DNA of 64,000 nt, taken from assembly GCA_016720835.1 (NCBI GenBank), contig JADKJW010000017.1, positions 1 to 64,000 of the forward strand, written 5' to 3'. Below, in pieces: positions 8,209 to 18,520 of this stretch. The notes below the pieces were generated by a model. It worked only from the letters and a program-made list of their open reading frames with translations. It searched no databases and had not been told where the DNA came from. The translations under genes were made by a program, and so were the position numbers. Position 1 is the first letter of the stretch. Every line of letters begins with the position of its first letter. This stretch comes from Ignavibacteria bacterium. Lineage in GTDB: Bacteria; Bacteroidota; Ignavibacteria; SZUA-365.

Positions 8209-9495
8209 TCAGAGGGTTTTAATCTCGTGCGACACCATGGAGGCCATGCGCCCGAAGGCCTCGTACATCCTGTTTTCGTTATCCCGTTCCTCGTGATCGC
8301 GCATTTCGGTGATATCGCGCCCGAGTCCGAGAAAGCCGAAGATGTTTCCGTCGAGTCCGAATATGGTGGACGTGGCGATGGTGATGTGCGCTCCCCGGGC
8401 GGCGGTACTGGCTTCCAACCTCGTGCTGCGACGCATCTCTTCGAACTGATCGGGAGACAGGCCGGAGATAAATTCGTTCAACGGCATGTCCTGCACAGCC
8501 GTTCCAGCGCATCCAAGCGTGCTCAGGCATGCCTTGTTGGCGAACCACACGTGCCCGGACTCACTCGCAATGACGACGAGATCGCTGGTATTCTCAGACT
8601 GAGAGTTGCGTTCGTGCGCTAGCTCCGTGACGTCGCGGCCGACGGTTTGCACTTCGACGAGTTTCCGCTGTCCGTCGAGGAAGGCGCAGGCTTCCCAGCG
8701 GAACCAGCGCGGCCCGGCGGCGGTGCGCGCGCGCGTTTCGAAGGCGACGCGATGGGGCGCTTCGAGCAGCTTTTCGAAATGCACGATGAGCGTCGGGAGG
8801 TCATCGTCGTAGGCGTACACGTCCGCGGTGTTTCCGATCATGTCCGCGGCTTCCTTCCCCAGCGTCCGGCACATCGCATCGTTGACGAAGGTGAAGCGCC
8901 CCGCGTCGTCGCAGCGGAAGATCAGCTCGCCCTGCGACTCGACCACGCCGCGGTAGCGCGCCTCGCTGCGGCGCAATGCATCGAGGGTGTTCGCGCGCGC
9001 GAACGAACCGCCCAGTTGCACTGCGACGGATTCCAGCGCTTTCTGCACGAACGGCGGGAAGCCATCCCGGGTTTTCGACGCCACGCTGAGGCTCGCGACC
9101 GGGTGGTTCTCGAAACGTATCGGAAACACGGCGACGGCGTGCACACCCTCCGATTCGTAGAGGACGCGCGTCTCCCGGGTCGCCTCGGAGGCGCGGAAGC
9201 ACGTGGGCGACTGTGCGCGGGCCCGTTGCGACTGCGGAGCATCGTTTCCGAATCTCGCAACGCGCTTCGCGAATTCCGTCGGCAGATTCCTGTGATCGAG
9301 GAGTTCGATCCCGCCTTCTTTTTCGTCGACAAGATACACCGCGGCCCAATCGACGCCGTCGAGTTGGAGAACCACGTCGAACACCGTGCGGCAGATGTCC
9401 TTCATCTCGGTGACGGTATTGAGCGTGATGCCGAGATGGCGCTCGAGCTCGAGGATCTTCTCCGCTTCTTTTCTCGCCGTGATATCGCGCATCAT
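8209..9495 (-). CDS. Sensor histidine kinase, fragment 3 of 4: GAF and two PAS domains up to the H-box
   Basis: The open frame contains the end of a PAS/PAC domain (MMRDITARKEAEKILELERH). A GAF domain follows (DICRTVFDVVLQLDGVDWAA to about PPFVQKALESVAVQLGG). Next comes a PAS domain (SEARYRGVVESQGELIFRCD to VQTVGRDVTELAHERNS) and another PAS (TSDLVVIASESGHVWFANKA to FLGLGRDITEMRDHEERD). It ends FGRMASMVSHEIKTL with a premature stop caused by a missing A in AAAA near 8218-8221. The true frame enters from about 9567, where ALEIRAFPIANDSGLTFAVC joins it to fragment 2. GAF and PAS pockets bind small ligands or cofactors; no haem- or flavin-specific motif is evident. Confidence 0.8.
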   Translation of the reverse strand: MMRDITARKEAEKILELERHLGITLNTVTEMKDICRTVFDVVLQLDGVDWAAVYLVDEKEGGIELLDHRNLPTEFAKRVARFGNDAPQSQRARAQSPTCFRASEATRETRVLYESEGVHAVAVFPIRFENHPVASLSVASKTRDGFPPFVQKALESVAVQLGGSFARANTLDALRRSEARYRGVVESQGELIFRCDDAGRFTFVNDAMCRTLGKEAADMIGNTADVYAYDDDLPTLIVHFEKLLEAPHRVAFETRARTAAGPRWFRWEACAFLDGQRKLVEVQTVGRDVTELAHERNSQSENTSDLVVIASESGHVWFANKACLSTLGCAGTAVQDMPLNEFISGLSPDQFEEMRRSTRLEASTAARGAHITIATSTIFGLDGNIFGFLGLGRDITEMRDHEERDNENRMYEAFGRMASMVSHEIKTL

Positions 9496-9559
9496 GATGC
9501 AGACGGCGAACGTCAGCCCGGAGTCGTTGGCGATGGGAAACGCCCTGATCTCCAGGGCT

Positions 9560-10324
9560 CCTGCGCTGTCCGTTCACCGAGGAACTCCATTCCAGAAAGA
9601 CGGGGGACCGGCCCGCGGAGTCGTCCGAGGCCGCCGCCATCGCCTTTTCCCACAGGCCCCGGGAAAGCGTCTCCGCCGCGCGAAGATCCGTTCCGAGCAG
9701 GCTTTTCGCGGAACCCCTGAAATCCGATGCGGCGGCGTCGTTGATGAAGATGATGCGTCCTTCGAGGTCGCAGACGATGATGCCGTCGTGCGAGGAATGG
9801 AACACCGCCCGGAAACGTTCGCTTTCGCGCAGCGCTTCGCGCGCCTTCTCGCGATCGGCCGCTTCGCGCTCGATCGCGTCGAAGGCATCCTGCAGTTCGC
9901 GCGTGCGCTGTTCGACGCGGACTTCGAGTTCCTCGTTCACGCTGCGGAGCGCGTCGAGCATCTGCTTCCGCTCCGTGATGTTTTGCGACATCCCGAGCAC
10001 CGCGCTGACCTTTCCGGACGAATCGCTGACGGGCAGCGTCATCATCCGGTAATGGCGCTCGCGGAATTCAAGATCGGTTTCGACGAACTCTCCCGAGAAA
10101 CTCCTGCGTATCGCGGCTGCCACGATCGCGCAGGTGTCTTCCGGCAGGAGCTCGCGAATCGTTTTCCCGATCATCTGCACTTTGTCGAGCCCGAGCGCTT
10201 CGAGTTCGAGACCGTCAATGCGCAGATAGCGCAGGTCCCGGTCGAACAGTGCGATGACGCCGTTCGGAAAATTGGAGACGATGGTGTCGCTGAGCGCGCG
10301 TGTCCACCAGGGCTTTCTCCGCAC
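9560..10324 (-). CDS. Sensor histidine kinase, fragment 2 of 4: two PAS domains with a coiled coil
   Basis: The meaningful part runs from about 10295 to about 9567 (the same frame stays open to 8801 but only as a shadow of fragment 3). It holds a PAS domain (LSDTIVSNFPNGVIALFDRD to SAVLGMSQNITERKQMLDAL). A charged coiled-coil linker follows (SVNEELEVRVEQRTRELQDA, then FDAIEREAADREKAREAL). The start of a second PAS comes next (RFRAVFHSSHDGIIVCDLEG, FINDAAASDFRG). It loses frame in CAGCGCAGGAGCC near 9567-9572. The join to fragment 1 lies in the GC-alternating stretch near 10290-10298, where one more base gives ALVDTRALSDTIVSNFPNG. Confidence 0.75.
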
Positions 10325-11096
10325 CGGCGAGCGTGGTGATGTCGGTGATGGTCGCGAGGAATTCCAGTTCGCCGGTGCTCGAGGAACGGGTTGGTTCCAC
10401 GTTGACGATCACCCATGTTCTATCCGCGCTTCCCTGACGCGGGAAACCGAGCACCGCGTGCCGCACCGCCGTTCCGCGCAACACGGCCTGCACGAACGGG
10501 AGGTCGCGCGACTCGAGCGGGCGGCCGCGTTCGTCGACGGCGTTCCAATCCAACTCGACGCAGTTTTCCGTGAACAGCTGCCGCTCGCCGATCCCGGTCA
10601 GCTCGGAGGCCTGTTTGTTGCAGAGCTGCAGCGAGCCGTTCGCCCGGTACAGGAGCACTCCATCCGAAATATTCTGCACCAGGGTCATGTAGCGCTTGTG
10701 GCTCTGACGCAGCTGCCGGTCCATGGCATGCTTCGTGAGCGCCACGCGGACCACGCTCGCGAGGTCCTCTGCCTTGAACGGCTTGACGAGAAAACCGTAC
10801 GGTTCGGTCTGCTTCGCGCGTTCGAGCGTTTCGAGATCGGAGAAGGCGGTGAGGAAGACGACGGGGATGTCATGGAACTTGCGGAGCTCCCGTGTCGTCT
10901 CGATCCCGTCGATGGCGCCTTTCAACGCAATGTCCATCAGCACGAGATCCGGCTTCTCCGCCTTCACCATCGCGATGGCATCCTGCCCTGTCGCCGCGGT
11001 GCCGCACACCGCATAGTGCAAGCGCTCGAGAAGGATCTGCACGAACCGCGCGGCGAGCGGTTCATCTTCAACGATGAGAATGGATTCGTGTGCCAC
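10215..11096 (-). CDS. Sensor histidine kinase, fragment 1 of 4: N-terminal receiver domain and first PAS
   Basis: Start GTG 11096 (MAHESILIVEDEPLAARFV); an in-frame stop lies just upstream, so this start is forced. Residues about 5-120 are a CheY-like receiver with acidic pair EDE, phosphoacceptor in LVLMDIALKG and Lys in YGFLVKPFKAEDL. A PAS domain follows (YMTLVQNISDGVLLYRANGS to LEFLATITDITTLAGAEKAL). Repaired, the protein is about 1160 residues: REC-PAS-PAS-coil-PAS-GAF-PAS-PAS-HisKA-HATPase, with no transmembrane segment, so it is a soluble multi-input kinase. The receiver at the N-terminus suggests it is itself controlled by another kinase. The last about 25 residues before 10215 are out of frame. 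Confidence 0.8.
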   Translation of the reverse strand: MAHESILIVEDEPLAARFVQILLERLHYAVCGTAATGQDAIAMVKAEKPDLVLMDIALKGAIDGIETTRELRKFHDIPVVFLTAFSDLETLERAKQTEPYGFLVKPFKAEDLASVVRVALTKHAMDRQLRQSHKRYMTLVQNISDGVLLYRANGSLQLCNKQASELTGIGERQLFTENCVELDWNAVDERGRPLESRDLPFVQAVLRGTAVRHAVLGFPRQGSADRTWVIVNVEPTRSSSTGELEFLATITDITTLAGAEKALVDTRAQRHHRLQFSERRHRTVRPGPALSAH

Positions 11097-11176
11097 GCGT
11101 CACCCCTGTGGAATGCCCCCTGTCAGGATGCAGATGCCGGACTCCCGCCGGAAACCATGAACGTCCCGGAAATATC

Positions 11177-12048
11177 TCACTTCTTCGCAGACAAATCAAC
11201 GGCGGTCTTCCGCGCGTGGACCAGCATCTTGTTGTTGAGAGGCACGACGGTCATGACCGCGTCCCAGATCCGCGCGAGAACGGGGCGAAGCCAGGCGGGA
11301 CGGATGCGGGCAAGGTACAGGAGCGTCGGTGAATTCCGTGCGCAACTCCAGGTGCTCGACCGTGAATCCGTGATCGGCGAGGATGCGCGCGATGTCCCGC
11401 CGGGAGAAGAGCTGCAGATGCGTCCACGAGTAGCGATACGTCAACGGGAACTGGATGGCGCCGAAGGAAAGATCGTAGAGCGCAAACGCCGCCTTGTCCC
11501 AGACGCTGTCGAGGCACGGCGTGGAAAGAAAGAACATGCCGCCATTCCTGACCACGCGCGCGATGGCCGCGACCGTCGCGTGGGGATCGTTGAGATGCTC
11601 CATGACCTCCCACATCGTCACCGCATCGAAGCCGTTCCCCTCGATCTGAAGTTCCTCGACGAGGCACTGATCCACGTCGATCCCGAACGCCGCGCGCGCG
11701 AACTCCACGCCGGCGACATCGAGATCCAGCCCGCGCACGCGCGCTCCGCGTTCCTTCGCGACCGCGAGAAATCTCCCCGCCCGCTCCGACGTGGAGCACG
11801 GAGGCCCCGTGGAAGTCGAAGACGCGCGAAAGTTCATCGCAATACGACCTGAATTTCATCGCCAGCGCGGGCGCGTGCGCGGCGTAATCCCAGCCCGTAT
11901 CCATGGGCGCCTGCGACACGTCATTGTAAAAATCGACGAAGCGGAAGCCGCAATCCGCGCAGCGCAGTATCGTGAGCGCGCGCGCGCGCATGCGGTACCG
12001 CGGTGTGACGGCTGCGCTGCCGCAGAGCTTGCACGCGGCGTAGGTCAT
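11177..12048 (-). CDS. Class I SAM-dependent methyltransferase with N-terminal zinc ribbon (two frameshifts)
   Basis: ATG 12048 begins MTYAACKLCGSAAVTPRYR, and LRCADCGFRFVDF supplies the second Cys pair of a zinc ribbon. The second frame, from about 11783 to 11330, carries the Rossmann methyltransferase: GRFLAVAKERGARVRGLDLD (motif I end and acidic loop), FDAVTMWEVMEHLNDPHATV, GGMFFLSTPCLDS, YRYSWTHLQLFSRRDIARIL. The third frame gives the tail TLLYLARIRPAWLRPVLARI, ending in DLSAKK with stop 11177-11179. One G or A missing at 11778-11784 restores VLHVGAGGGRFLAVA, and one base near 11325-11330 restores the tail. The repaired length is about 291 residues. The zinc ribbon plus methyltransferase layout is frequent next to polysaccharide genes; the substrate is unknown. 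Confidence 0.7.
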
Positions 12049-12120
12049 CCCGGAAAATTTCGATGTGGCCGATTCATCCTTGAATGTAGCATATTTTGGA
12101 AAGATATTTCCGGCACGGAA

Positions 12121-12690
12121 ATGATCATCGCCTTCCATAAACCCTACGGCGTTCTCTCGCAGTTTTCGAAGGAAGAGGAACGCCAGCGCACGCTCGCGGA
12201 ATTCGGGTTTCCGACGGGAGTCTACCCCGTCGGCCGTCTCGATGCCGATTCTGAAGGCTTGCTCATCCTGAGCGACGAGAAGGCCATTGTGCAGAGGCTG
12301 CTGGACCCCGTGCACGCGCATCCTCGAACGTACTGGGTGGAAGTGGAACGCGAACCCGCGGACGAGACGCTGTTCCTGCTCTCCCGCGGTGTGCGCATCG
12401 CCGGCCATGAGACACGTCCCTGCACGGCCGTCATACTCGATCCGCAACCCGACCTCGCCGCGCGCGTTCCTCCCGTGCGCTTCAGGAAGGACATCCCCAC
12501 ATGCTGGATTGCCATCACGCTGCGTGAAGGAAAGAACAGACAGGTGCGCCGCATGACCGCGTCGGTCGGGCATCCGACGCTCCGTCTCATTCGCATTTCG
12601 ATCGGGGCGTTCTCTCTCGGCACGCTTGCTCTCGGGATGTGGCAGACACTCTCGCCTGACGAGAGAAGGCGTCTGCTTGCCCGCGGTTGA
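12121..12690 (+). CDS. rluE: 23S rRNA pseudouridine synthase, RluE/RsuA family
   Basis: 189 residues, start ATG 12121 (MIIAFHKPYGVLSQFSKEEE). The opening FHKPYGVLSQ, the catalytic motif VGRLDADSEGLLILSDE (Asp attacks the uracil ring) and the late motif ITLREGKNRQVRRMTASVGH are diagnostic of the RsuA/RluB/E/F branch. There is no N-terminal S4 domain, which together with the short length and the 'FRKDIPTCWIAITLREGKNR' end favours RluE, the enzyme that modifies U2457 of 23S rRNA in E. coli. It is transcribed away from the methyltransferase, with 72 bp between the divergent starts. The exact target uridine is inferred from family membership. Confidence 0.85.
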   Translation: MIIAFHKPYGVLSQFSKEEERQRTLAEFGFPTGVYPVGRLDADSEGLLILSDEKAIVQRLLDPVHAHPRTYWVEVEREPADETLFLLSRGVRIAGHETRPCTAVILDPQPDLAARVPPVRFRKDIPTCWIAITLREGKNRQVRRMTASVGHPTLRLIRISIGAFSLGTLALGMWQTLSPDERRRLLARG

Positions 12691-12861
12691 CTCGCTTCTC
12701 CCGGCTTCCTGCAATCATGAAACAGTGATACGCGCTATTTACGATCACAATCTCTTTAAAAAAATTTCCAAAAAAAATTGCATTGTTAGTGGATTTTTCT
12801 CATTAATCACTTAAGTTGAGCGTGATAGTCTATTCATATCCAACAGGTTACGAGGTATAAC

Positions 12862-15800
12862 ATGCCCGCCCAGTACCGACGTCCTCTTTCCCTGCGCAGG
12901 GACATCGTTCGAGCAGCATGGTTGCTGGGATTCGTTCTGTGCGCCGTGAACACCCTGCAGTCCCAGGATATTCGCACTTCATTGACGGCGTTCGACAATC
13001 TCGGTAACAGCCGTACAGTGACGATCGGCATCAACTCCACCGCGACGGATGGCATCGACGGTCCGCTTGGTGAATTCATCCTGCCTCCGAGCATCCCCGG
13101 GAACTTCGATTTCCGGATCATCGACTCGGATATTCGTCCTGTGCCCCTGCTTGGCAACGGGGTGTGGACCGATTTGCGAGGGATATTCACCGGGCCACCC
13201 ATCGTGCAGCAATTTGAAATCCAGGCTCGCAGAGCGATAGGTGCTGCATCGACATTCCTCAGCTGGCCTCTGCCGCTCGCGGTCGGCGTCACCTCCGCGC
13301 GCCTGACCTCGTATCCGAACAGCGCAATCCTCGATGTCGACATGGCGGGACAATCGCAGGTCCTGCTCCCCGTGGGCACAAACAGATATGTCCTGACCGT
13401 CACCTACGGCGGACCGGCCTTGCAGCGGTACACGCTCAACACGCAGGTCGATCCTCCCGGGACAGGCCAGGTCATGGTCCTTCCGATGCAGCCCGACTAC
13501 GCGTCCGGATCCACCGTCCTGCTGCTCGGTCTCGATCTTTCTCCGCCCGACACGTGCTACACCTTCTCCCGCTGGTCAGGCGACGCGTCGGGGAACAATC
13601 CCGTCTACATGCTGACGATGGACGGCCCGAAAAACGTCACCGCGCATTTTGTGAAACGGCAATTCCCCCTGACGGTGTCGTCGCTCACTACATTCACCGT
13701 GGTCTCGTCGCCGCCGCCTTCGCAGCTCCTGCGGATCGGCAACAGCGGCCTCGCGTGCGTCCAATGGACCGCGAGCGCGAGCGATCCGTGGATCGGCATC
13801 TCGAAGACCAGCGGCACCGGCGACGATTCGATCCGCGTCAGCATCATCTCCTCCAGCATTCCGTGCGCCGGCACGCACATCGGCAGGATCACGATCACGT
13901 CCGACGCGTCCATCCCGCAGACGATCGATATTCCGGTCATCGTCGTTGTGGGAAGAGGCGATCTCTCCGCCACGGTGTTCGGAAACCCGCTGATCCTGAG
14001 CTGCGAAAGCAAGGCCGGCGACCTGATCTTCGTGACGGTGCACAACGCCGGGCTTGCTCCTCTCACCTTCCCCTCGTCGCCGCCGGGTTCCCGGGGATTC
14101 ATTCTGAAGAATCCCGGAATCTTCCCGCTGACGGTGCAACCGGACGATTCCGCGCGCCTGTACTACGAGTTCCATCCGGAGCCGTCGCAGCGCGGCGTCA
14201 TCACGGACAACGTGATCCTCAGCGCGAGCCAGTGCGGCAAGCAGGTGCTCTTCAAACTGACCGGCACGCGCGTCGCGCCAACAGTCACCGCGGATGTGAA
14301 CGAACTCGATTTCGGCAGAATCAACGATTGCACGATCGATCCGTTGCCGTCGCGTTCGGTGATTCTGACGAATGCGCACACGCAGCCCGCGCAGCTCCGG
14401 TACACGTTGCCGTCCGGCTTCACCTTCACCTCGCAGCCCTCGGCCATCCCGGCGGGAGGCAGCGCGACCATCACCCTGCAGCCGTTGCGCGCCGGTGTGG
14501 CGACGATCGACGACATGCTGTCCATCGAAGCGGATTTCGGCGTCTGCCAGGAAGTTTTTGCCGTGCGCCTGTCCGGGAAGCGGCAGAAGGCATCGTTCCT
14601 TGTCGATGCGGTGGCGACTCCCGGAACGCTCCCGCCGCAATTGTTCGACACCACGTGCGTGGGCAGTTACTCGCAACCCAAGGCCGTGCGAATCAGCAAC
14701 AACGGCACCGCGGAGCTGGTCATCACTCTGGCCATCGCGCCGCCGTTTGAAATCGACGCCTTCAGTTCGCCCTTCACGCTCCCGGCCGGCGAGTCGCGGA
14801 TCGTCAACATCCGGTTCCGTCCGACCGCGGCGGGAAGCTTCAACCAGACTCTGTCGATCAGCGCCGACCAGTGCGCGTTGTCATCCGTCGTCGCGCTGCG
14901 CGGATCGACCTTCAGCCAGCAGGTTCTCAGCGCCGCCATCGCCCCGGCGAATGTGGCGCTCGCAAATTGCGAACCCGAAGCGCGCATCAGAATCACCGTG
15001 ACCAACACCGGAACGCAACCCGTGCTGTTCACCGCATTGCCTGCGCTTCCCAACGGCTTCGAATGGGACAGCACGACGACGCTTCCCGTCTCGATCGCCG
15101 CGAACCCGGCTGCGCCGTTCGTCGGCACCATCGTCTTCCGGCCGCCGCTCGGGCAGAGCGGGTCGTTCACGGGCAGTGTGGAGTGGTTCGGCCAGCCCTG
15201 CGGAACAAGCGTGTACTTCACGCTCACGGGGCTTCGCGTCCTCCCGCAGATCGCCATCACGCCGCGCGAACTCGACTTTGGAGAGATCGTCGATTGCGGC
15301 GTCGGCGGCGCATTGGCTCCGCAGGCGGTGACCGTGACAAACACGAGCGCGTTGCCGGTGACGGTCACCGCAACCGCCCCCGTCGCGTTCTATACGTTGA
15401 TGAGCGGCGCGCTGCCCTTCCCGTCGCAGGGCATGACCATTTCCGCGAACAGTTCGCTCGATATCACCGTGTTCCCGAAATACGGCAGCGGCGGCGCGTT
15501 CCACGACAGCCTGCGACTCGGCATCTTCGCAGGCACCGGTGGCAGCTGCAGCGAGAGCATGGCCATCCCCCTGACCGGATCGCGGTTCAAGCCGGGCTTC
15601 GCCCTGCGCGAGCCGACGGTCGACGCGTTCGACGGCGTGTGCGTCGGGACGAAGACGGTGCAATCGTGGCTGATCGAGAACACCGGTGACCGGACGCTCA
15701 CGTTCACCGCCACCAGTTTCCCGCTTTCATCGGCCTTCGCGCTTCTCTCGACGCCCTTCCGGACAACGGTGGCGCCGGGTCAGTCAAAAGAGCTTCCGGT

Positions 15801-15935
15801 GCGATTCTCCCCGACTGCCATCGGCGCGCAACAGGCGATTCTGACGCTGACGAGCGACGCCTGTCCCGATGGACTGACCTTTACGTTCCGCGGCAAGGCC
15901 GTGCAACCGTCGTTTGCCGTCACGGCCGTCACTCC
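12862..15935 (+). CDS. Choice-of-anchor-D repeat protein, N-terminal part (split by a frameshift)
   Basis: Start ATG 12862. Residues about 17-33 (AAWLLGFVLCAVNTLQSQ) form a signal peptide after a basic N-terminus. A 'DxC...FSRWSGDASGNNPVYML' bacterial-repeat domain lies near residues 215-255. At least seven anchor-D/ASPM-like Ig domains follow, about 110 residues each, with signatures such as ELDFGRINDC, ELDFGEIVDC and IENTGDRTLTFTATSF. The frame is lost at CTCCCC near 15932-15937, where one more C gives SFAVTALPDGPLTML and joins the second part. The same frame stays open to 16311 only as shadow. It begins a two-gene unit with the beta-barrel protein at 17640. The 171-bp region before it is AT-rich and probably holds its promoter. 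Confidence 0.8.
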
Positions 15936-17626
15936 CCGACGGACCGCTCACGATGCTCACGTGTCAGCAGGGTCTTTCGCGGCAGATCAAGGCCACGGTG
16001 CGCAACACCGGAACGGACCCTGTGACCATCTCCGATGGTTCGCTTCCGCCGGAAGGTTTCCGGTACGATCCCGCCGGCCAGTTCCCCTTCACGCTCAGGA
16101 CCGGCGAAACAAAGGAGGTGACACTCCGTTTCATCGGCACCGATCCCGGCAGCTACGGCGGCATCGTCCGTCTCTTCTCGAGCGCCTGCAACAGCGAGGC
16201 GTCCTTCGTTCTCGATGTCACTGTCGTGAACACCGGTTTCGCCGTCACGCCCGAGGCGCTGCCGCTGGGGGACATCACGATCTGTCCGAACGGCCTGGTC
16301 CGCGAAGGTGACTTCGAGAAACTGACCGCGGAAGTGGAAGTGCGCAATACCGGAACGGTCCCGATGCTCGTCGATGCGGTGCTGAAATCCGGCGCCGACG
16401 CGCTGCGCATCCTGTCTCCCTTCGTGCCGCAGTTCGTCGTGCTCCCCGGCGCGGTGCAGATCGTGCGGGTGGGTATCTCGGATCCCATCGACAGCCTGGC
16501 GACCGCGCTCAACGGGACACTCGAGTTCGTGATCCGTCCCGCGGATTCGCTTTCCGGATGCCTGCCTGCATTGGTCCGCGTTCCGGTCACGGCGCGCATT
16601 CAGCGTGTCGGTTTCGCCTTCATCGGCGACAGCGTGACGGCAACCACCGCCTGCGGCATACAGCCGGTGACGCTGATCGCGCGACTGCTCAACACCGGCA
16701 CCGCGCCCACGCGCTTCCAGTTTTCCATTTCGGGATCGACGGCGTTCGTCATTCTCGACAGCATTCCCGAGCCGTTGCTGGAACCGGGCACGGGCAGGAG
16801 CATCCTGATCCAGTACACTCCCGATTCCCTGCAGCCGGCGTCGGCGGTGCTGATCGTGCGCGATCGCTTCTGCGAAACCGAAGCGTCGATCCCCCTTTCC
16901 GTGAGCGCGAAGCAGGTGAGCATCGGGCTCTCCTGCTCCAAGGAAGGCACCGCATCGCCGTCGCTCAGCGGCAGGCCGGGCGACAAGGTCCTGCTTCCGC
17001 TGTTTCTCGGTGACGACGTCTCGTGCGGCGATGAAGATCTCGCTCTGACGTTCGAGGTCCAGTTTGACCCCTTCTCCTTCGCGCCGCAGAAGGTCTTCTC
17101 CACCACGGGGACGGCGACGCTGGTTCGCAGCGCGCTGGACCGCGTTCGCGTGACGATCGCCGGGTCGAAGTTCCGCAAGGGTGAACTCGCCTCCCTCGAA
17201 CTGGAGATTCTCGTCGGCAAGACGAAGACGCCGAAGTACACGCTCGAGAATGCCGCGATCTCGCCCGCCATCGGTCTCGTCAGCCTCGCGGGAAGCTGCT
17301 CGGGCACCGTCACCATCAGCCAGAGAAACGGAATCGCCACGCTGAGAGATCTGGGTATTGAAGCGTTGTACCCCCCGCGGCCGAACATGATCACGGCGAG
17401 CGGCCAGGAGACCGCCATCGACTTCGAAGTGACGCGCGACACGCATGTGGAACTGACGGTGTACGACCGGCTGGGCAATGCGGTGGAGAGGGTCTTTTCG
17501 GGCATGAAGGAGAAGGGCACGCACACCGTCGTGTACCGCCCCGATCGCCTGCCCGCGGGCATGTATCTGTTGACGCTCGCGACCGGATCCGAAGTCCTGA
17601 CACAGAAACTGATCGTCGCCAGATAA
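15914..17626 (+). CDS. Choice-of-anchor-D repeat protein, C-terminal part with T9SS sorting domain
   Basis: True coding enters at about 15937 (LPDGPLTMLTCQQGLSRQIK) and continues the anchor-D repeats (RNTGTDPVTISDGSLPPEGF, LLNTGTAPTRFQFSISGS). A cohesin-like region follows (ALTFEVQFDPFSFAPQKVFS). The C-terminus is a short T9SS type A sorting domain (VELTVYDRLGNAVERVFSG, then LPAGMYLLTLATGSEVLTQK), ending IVAR at 17626. The whole protein would be about 1590 residues. Anchor-D proteins of this kind are exported and surface-associated in this phylum. The partner beta-barrel starts 13 bp downstream behind AAGGAG. Confidence 0.8.
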   Translation: MPSRPSLPDGPLTMLTCQQGLSRQIKATVRNTGTDPVTISDGSLPPEGFRYDPAGQFPFTLRTGETKEVTLRFIGTDPGSYGGIVRLFSSACNSEASFVLDVTVVNTGFAVTPEALPLGDITICPNGLVREGDFEKLTAEVEVRNTGTVPMLVDAVLKSGADALRILSPFVPQFVVLPGAVQIVRVGISDPIDSLATALNGTLEFVIRPADSLSGCLPALVRVPVTARIQRVGFAFIGDSVTATTACGIQPVTLIARLLNTGTAPTRFQFSISGSTAFVILDSIPEPLLEPGTGRSILIQYTPDSLQPASAVLIVRDRFCETEASIPLSVSAKQVSIGLSCSKEGTASPSLSGRPGDKVLLPLFLGDDVSCGDEDLALTFEVQFDPFSFAPQKVFSTTGTATLVRSALDRVRVTIAGSKFRKGELASLELEILVGKTKTPKYTLENAAISPAIGLVSLAGSCSGTVTISQRNGIATLRDLGIEALYPPRPNMITASGQETAIDFEVTRDTHVELTVYDRLGNAVERVFSGMKEKGTHTVVYRPDRLPAGMYLLTLATGSEVLTQKLIVAR

Positions 17627-17639
17627 GGAGACCGGAACC

Positions 17640-18392
17640 ATGACACAGTACGCACGTCTTTTCACGCTCGCCCTCCTGCTCGTCGCCACGGCGGCGCAGG
17701 CCCAACGGATCAGCGACCGCACCTGGCACGGATGGCGCGGCGGTTTCGAAGCCGGCCTGACCGAAACATTTTACGGCGGAGATGTTCCCATATCTCCGTC
17801 GGTGGACAATCCGAAATTCGTCACCGGCAGCGATGCCAATTTCCACCTTTTCGGATTCCTCGAGAAGGGCGTCTCGCGCTCCTTCGTCCTCGGCCTGCGC
17901 ATGGGCTGGGATCCGATGAGCGCGGTCATGGAAGGCACATACGCCGATCCGGGGCGCATCGCCGATCCGCAGGGCAATGTCTACACCGTGCTGCGCGCGC
18001 ACAAGATGGAGTACATCCTGCGCTACATCACTCTCGGCGGATACGGAAAACTCTACCCGATGGGCGGACCGGGTCTCTTTCTCGGCGCGGGGGTCAACGT
18101 CTCCGTTCTCACCCAGAAGCGCTACATCGACAACGCGACCATCATCGAACCCCAGTTCGCCGCGGGACGCGAGAGCCCGCCGCTGACCGGACCGCTCGAG
18201 GATACGAATCCGTTGCGCGCCTCTCTCGATGTGCTCATCGGGTACGAGCAGTTCTATTCCTTCGCATTCATCGCGCCGCAGATCCGGTACAATCTGGGCT
18301 TCGGCCACCCCGTGAGCGCATCCTACGGCGATTCCTGGACCATCAGCAATCTTACCATCGGCGTCGCCTTCGCGTTTCCGCTGTCGTACTGA
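17640..18392 (+). CDS. Outer membrane beta-barrel protein
   Basis: 250 residues. ATG 17640 is preceded by a strong AAGGAG. The signal peptide is MTQYARLFTLALLLVATAAQ, with the cleavage after AQA. The mature part begins with an amphipathic strand region (WHGWRGGFEAGLTETFYGGD), has alternating strands and Gly-rich turns (LGGYGKLYPMGGPGLFLGAG), and ends in a strand with aromatic termini (ISNLTIGVAFAFPLSY), as expected for a BamA-inserted barrel (PorT/OmpA-like fold). It is 13 bp downstream of the anchor-D protein, so co-transcribed, and the pair may be a surface protein with its membrane partner. The substrate is not predictable. Confidence 0.75.
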   Translation: MTQYARLFTLALLLVATAAQAQRISDRTWHGWRGGFEAGLTETFYGGDVPISPSVDNPKFVTGSDANFHLFGFLEKGVSRSFVLGLRMGWDPMSAVMEGTYADPGRIADPQGNVYTVLRAHKMEYILRYITLGGYGKLYPMGGPGLFLGAGVNVSVLTQKRYIDNATIIEPQFAAGRESPPLTGPLEDTNPLRASLDVLIGYEQFYSFAFIAPQIRYNLGFGHPVSASYGDSWTISNLTIGVAFAFPLSY

Positions 18393-18431
18393 CGAGCACG
18401 CGCGCAGCAGGGCTGCCGCACCGCTGCATGC

Positions 18432-18470
18432 ACAGAGGCTGATCCTTCCCGGGTCAGCCTCTGTCCTTTT
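18432..18470 (+). terminator. Intrinsic terminator after the anchor-D/beta-barrel operon
   Basis: An 11-bp perfect stem (ACAGAGGCTGA at 18432-18442 pairing with TCAGCCTCTGT at 18454-18464) is followed by CCTTTT. It lies between two convergent genes and could serve both. Confidence 0.75.
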
Positions 18471-18520
18471 CCCCCGCAGCTCGATGCGGAACGAGATGAC
18501 AGCCGCGGCGTTCGCAGAGG

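Noticed and set aside
12691..12861. AT-rich gap as a mobile-element scar or phage site
   Set aside because: No inverted repeats, target duplications or integrase; it is better seen as the promoter region of the anchor-D protein gene.
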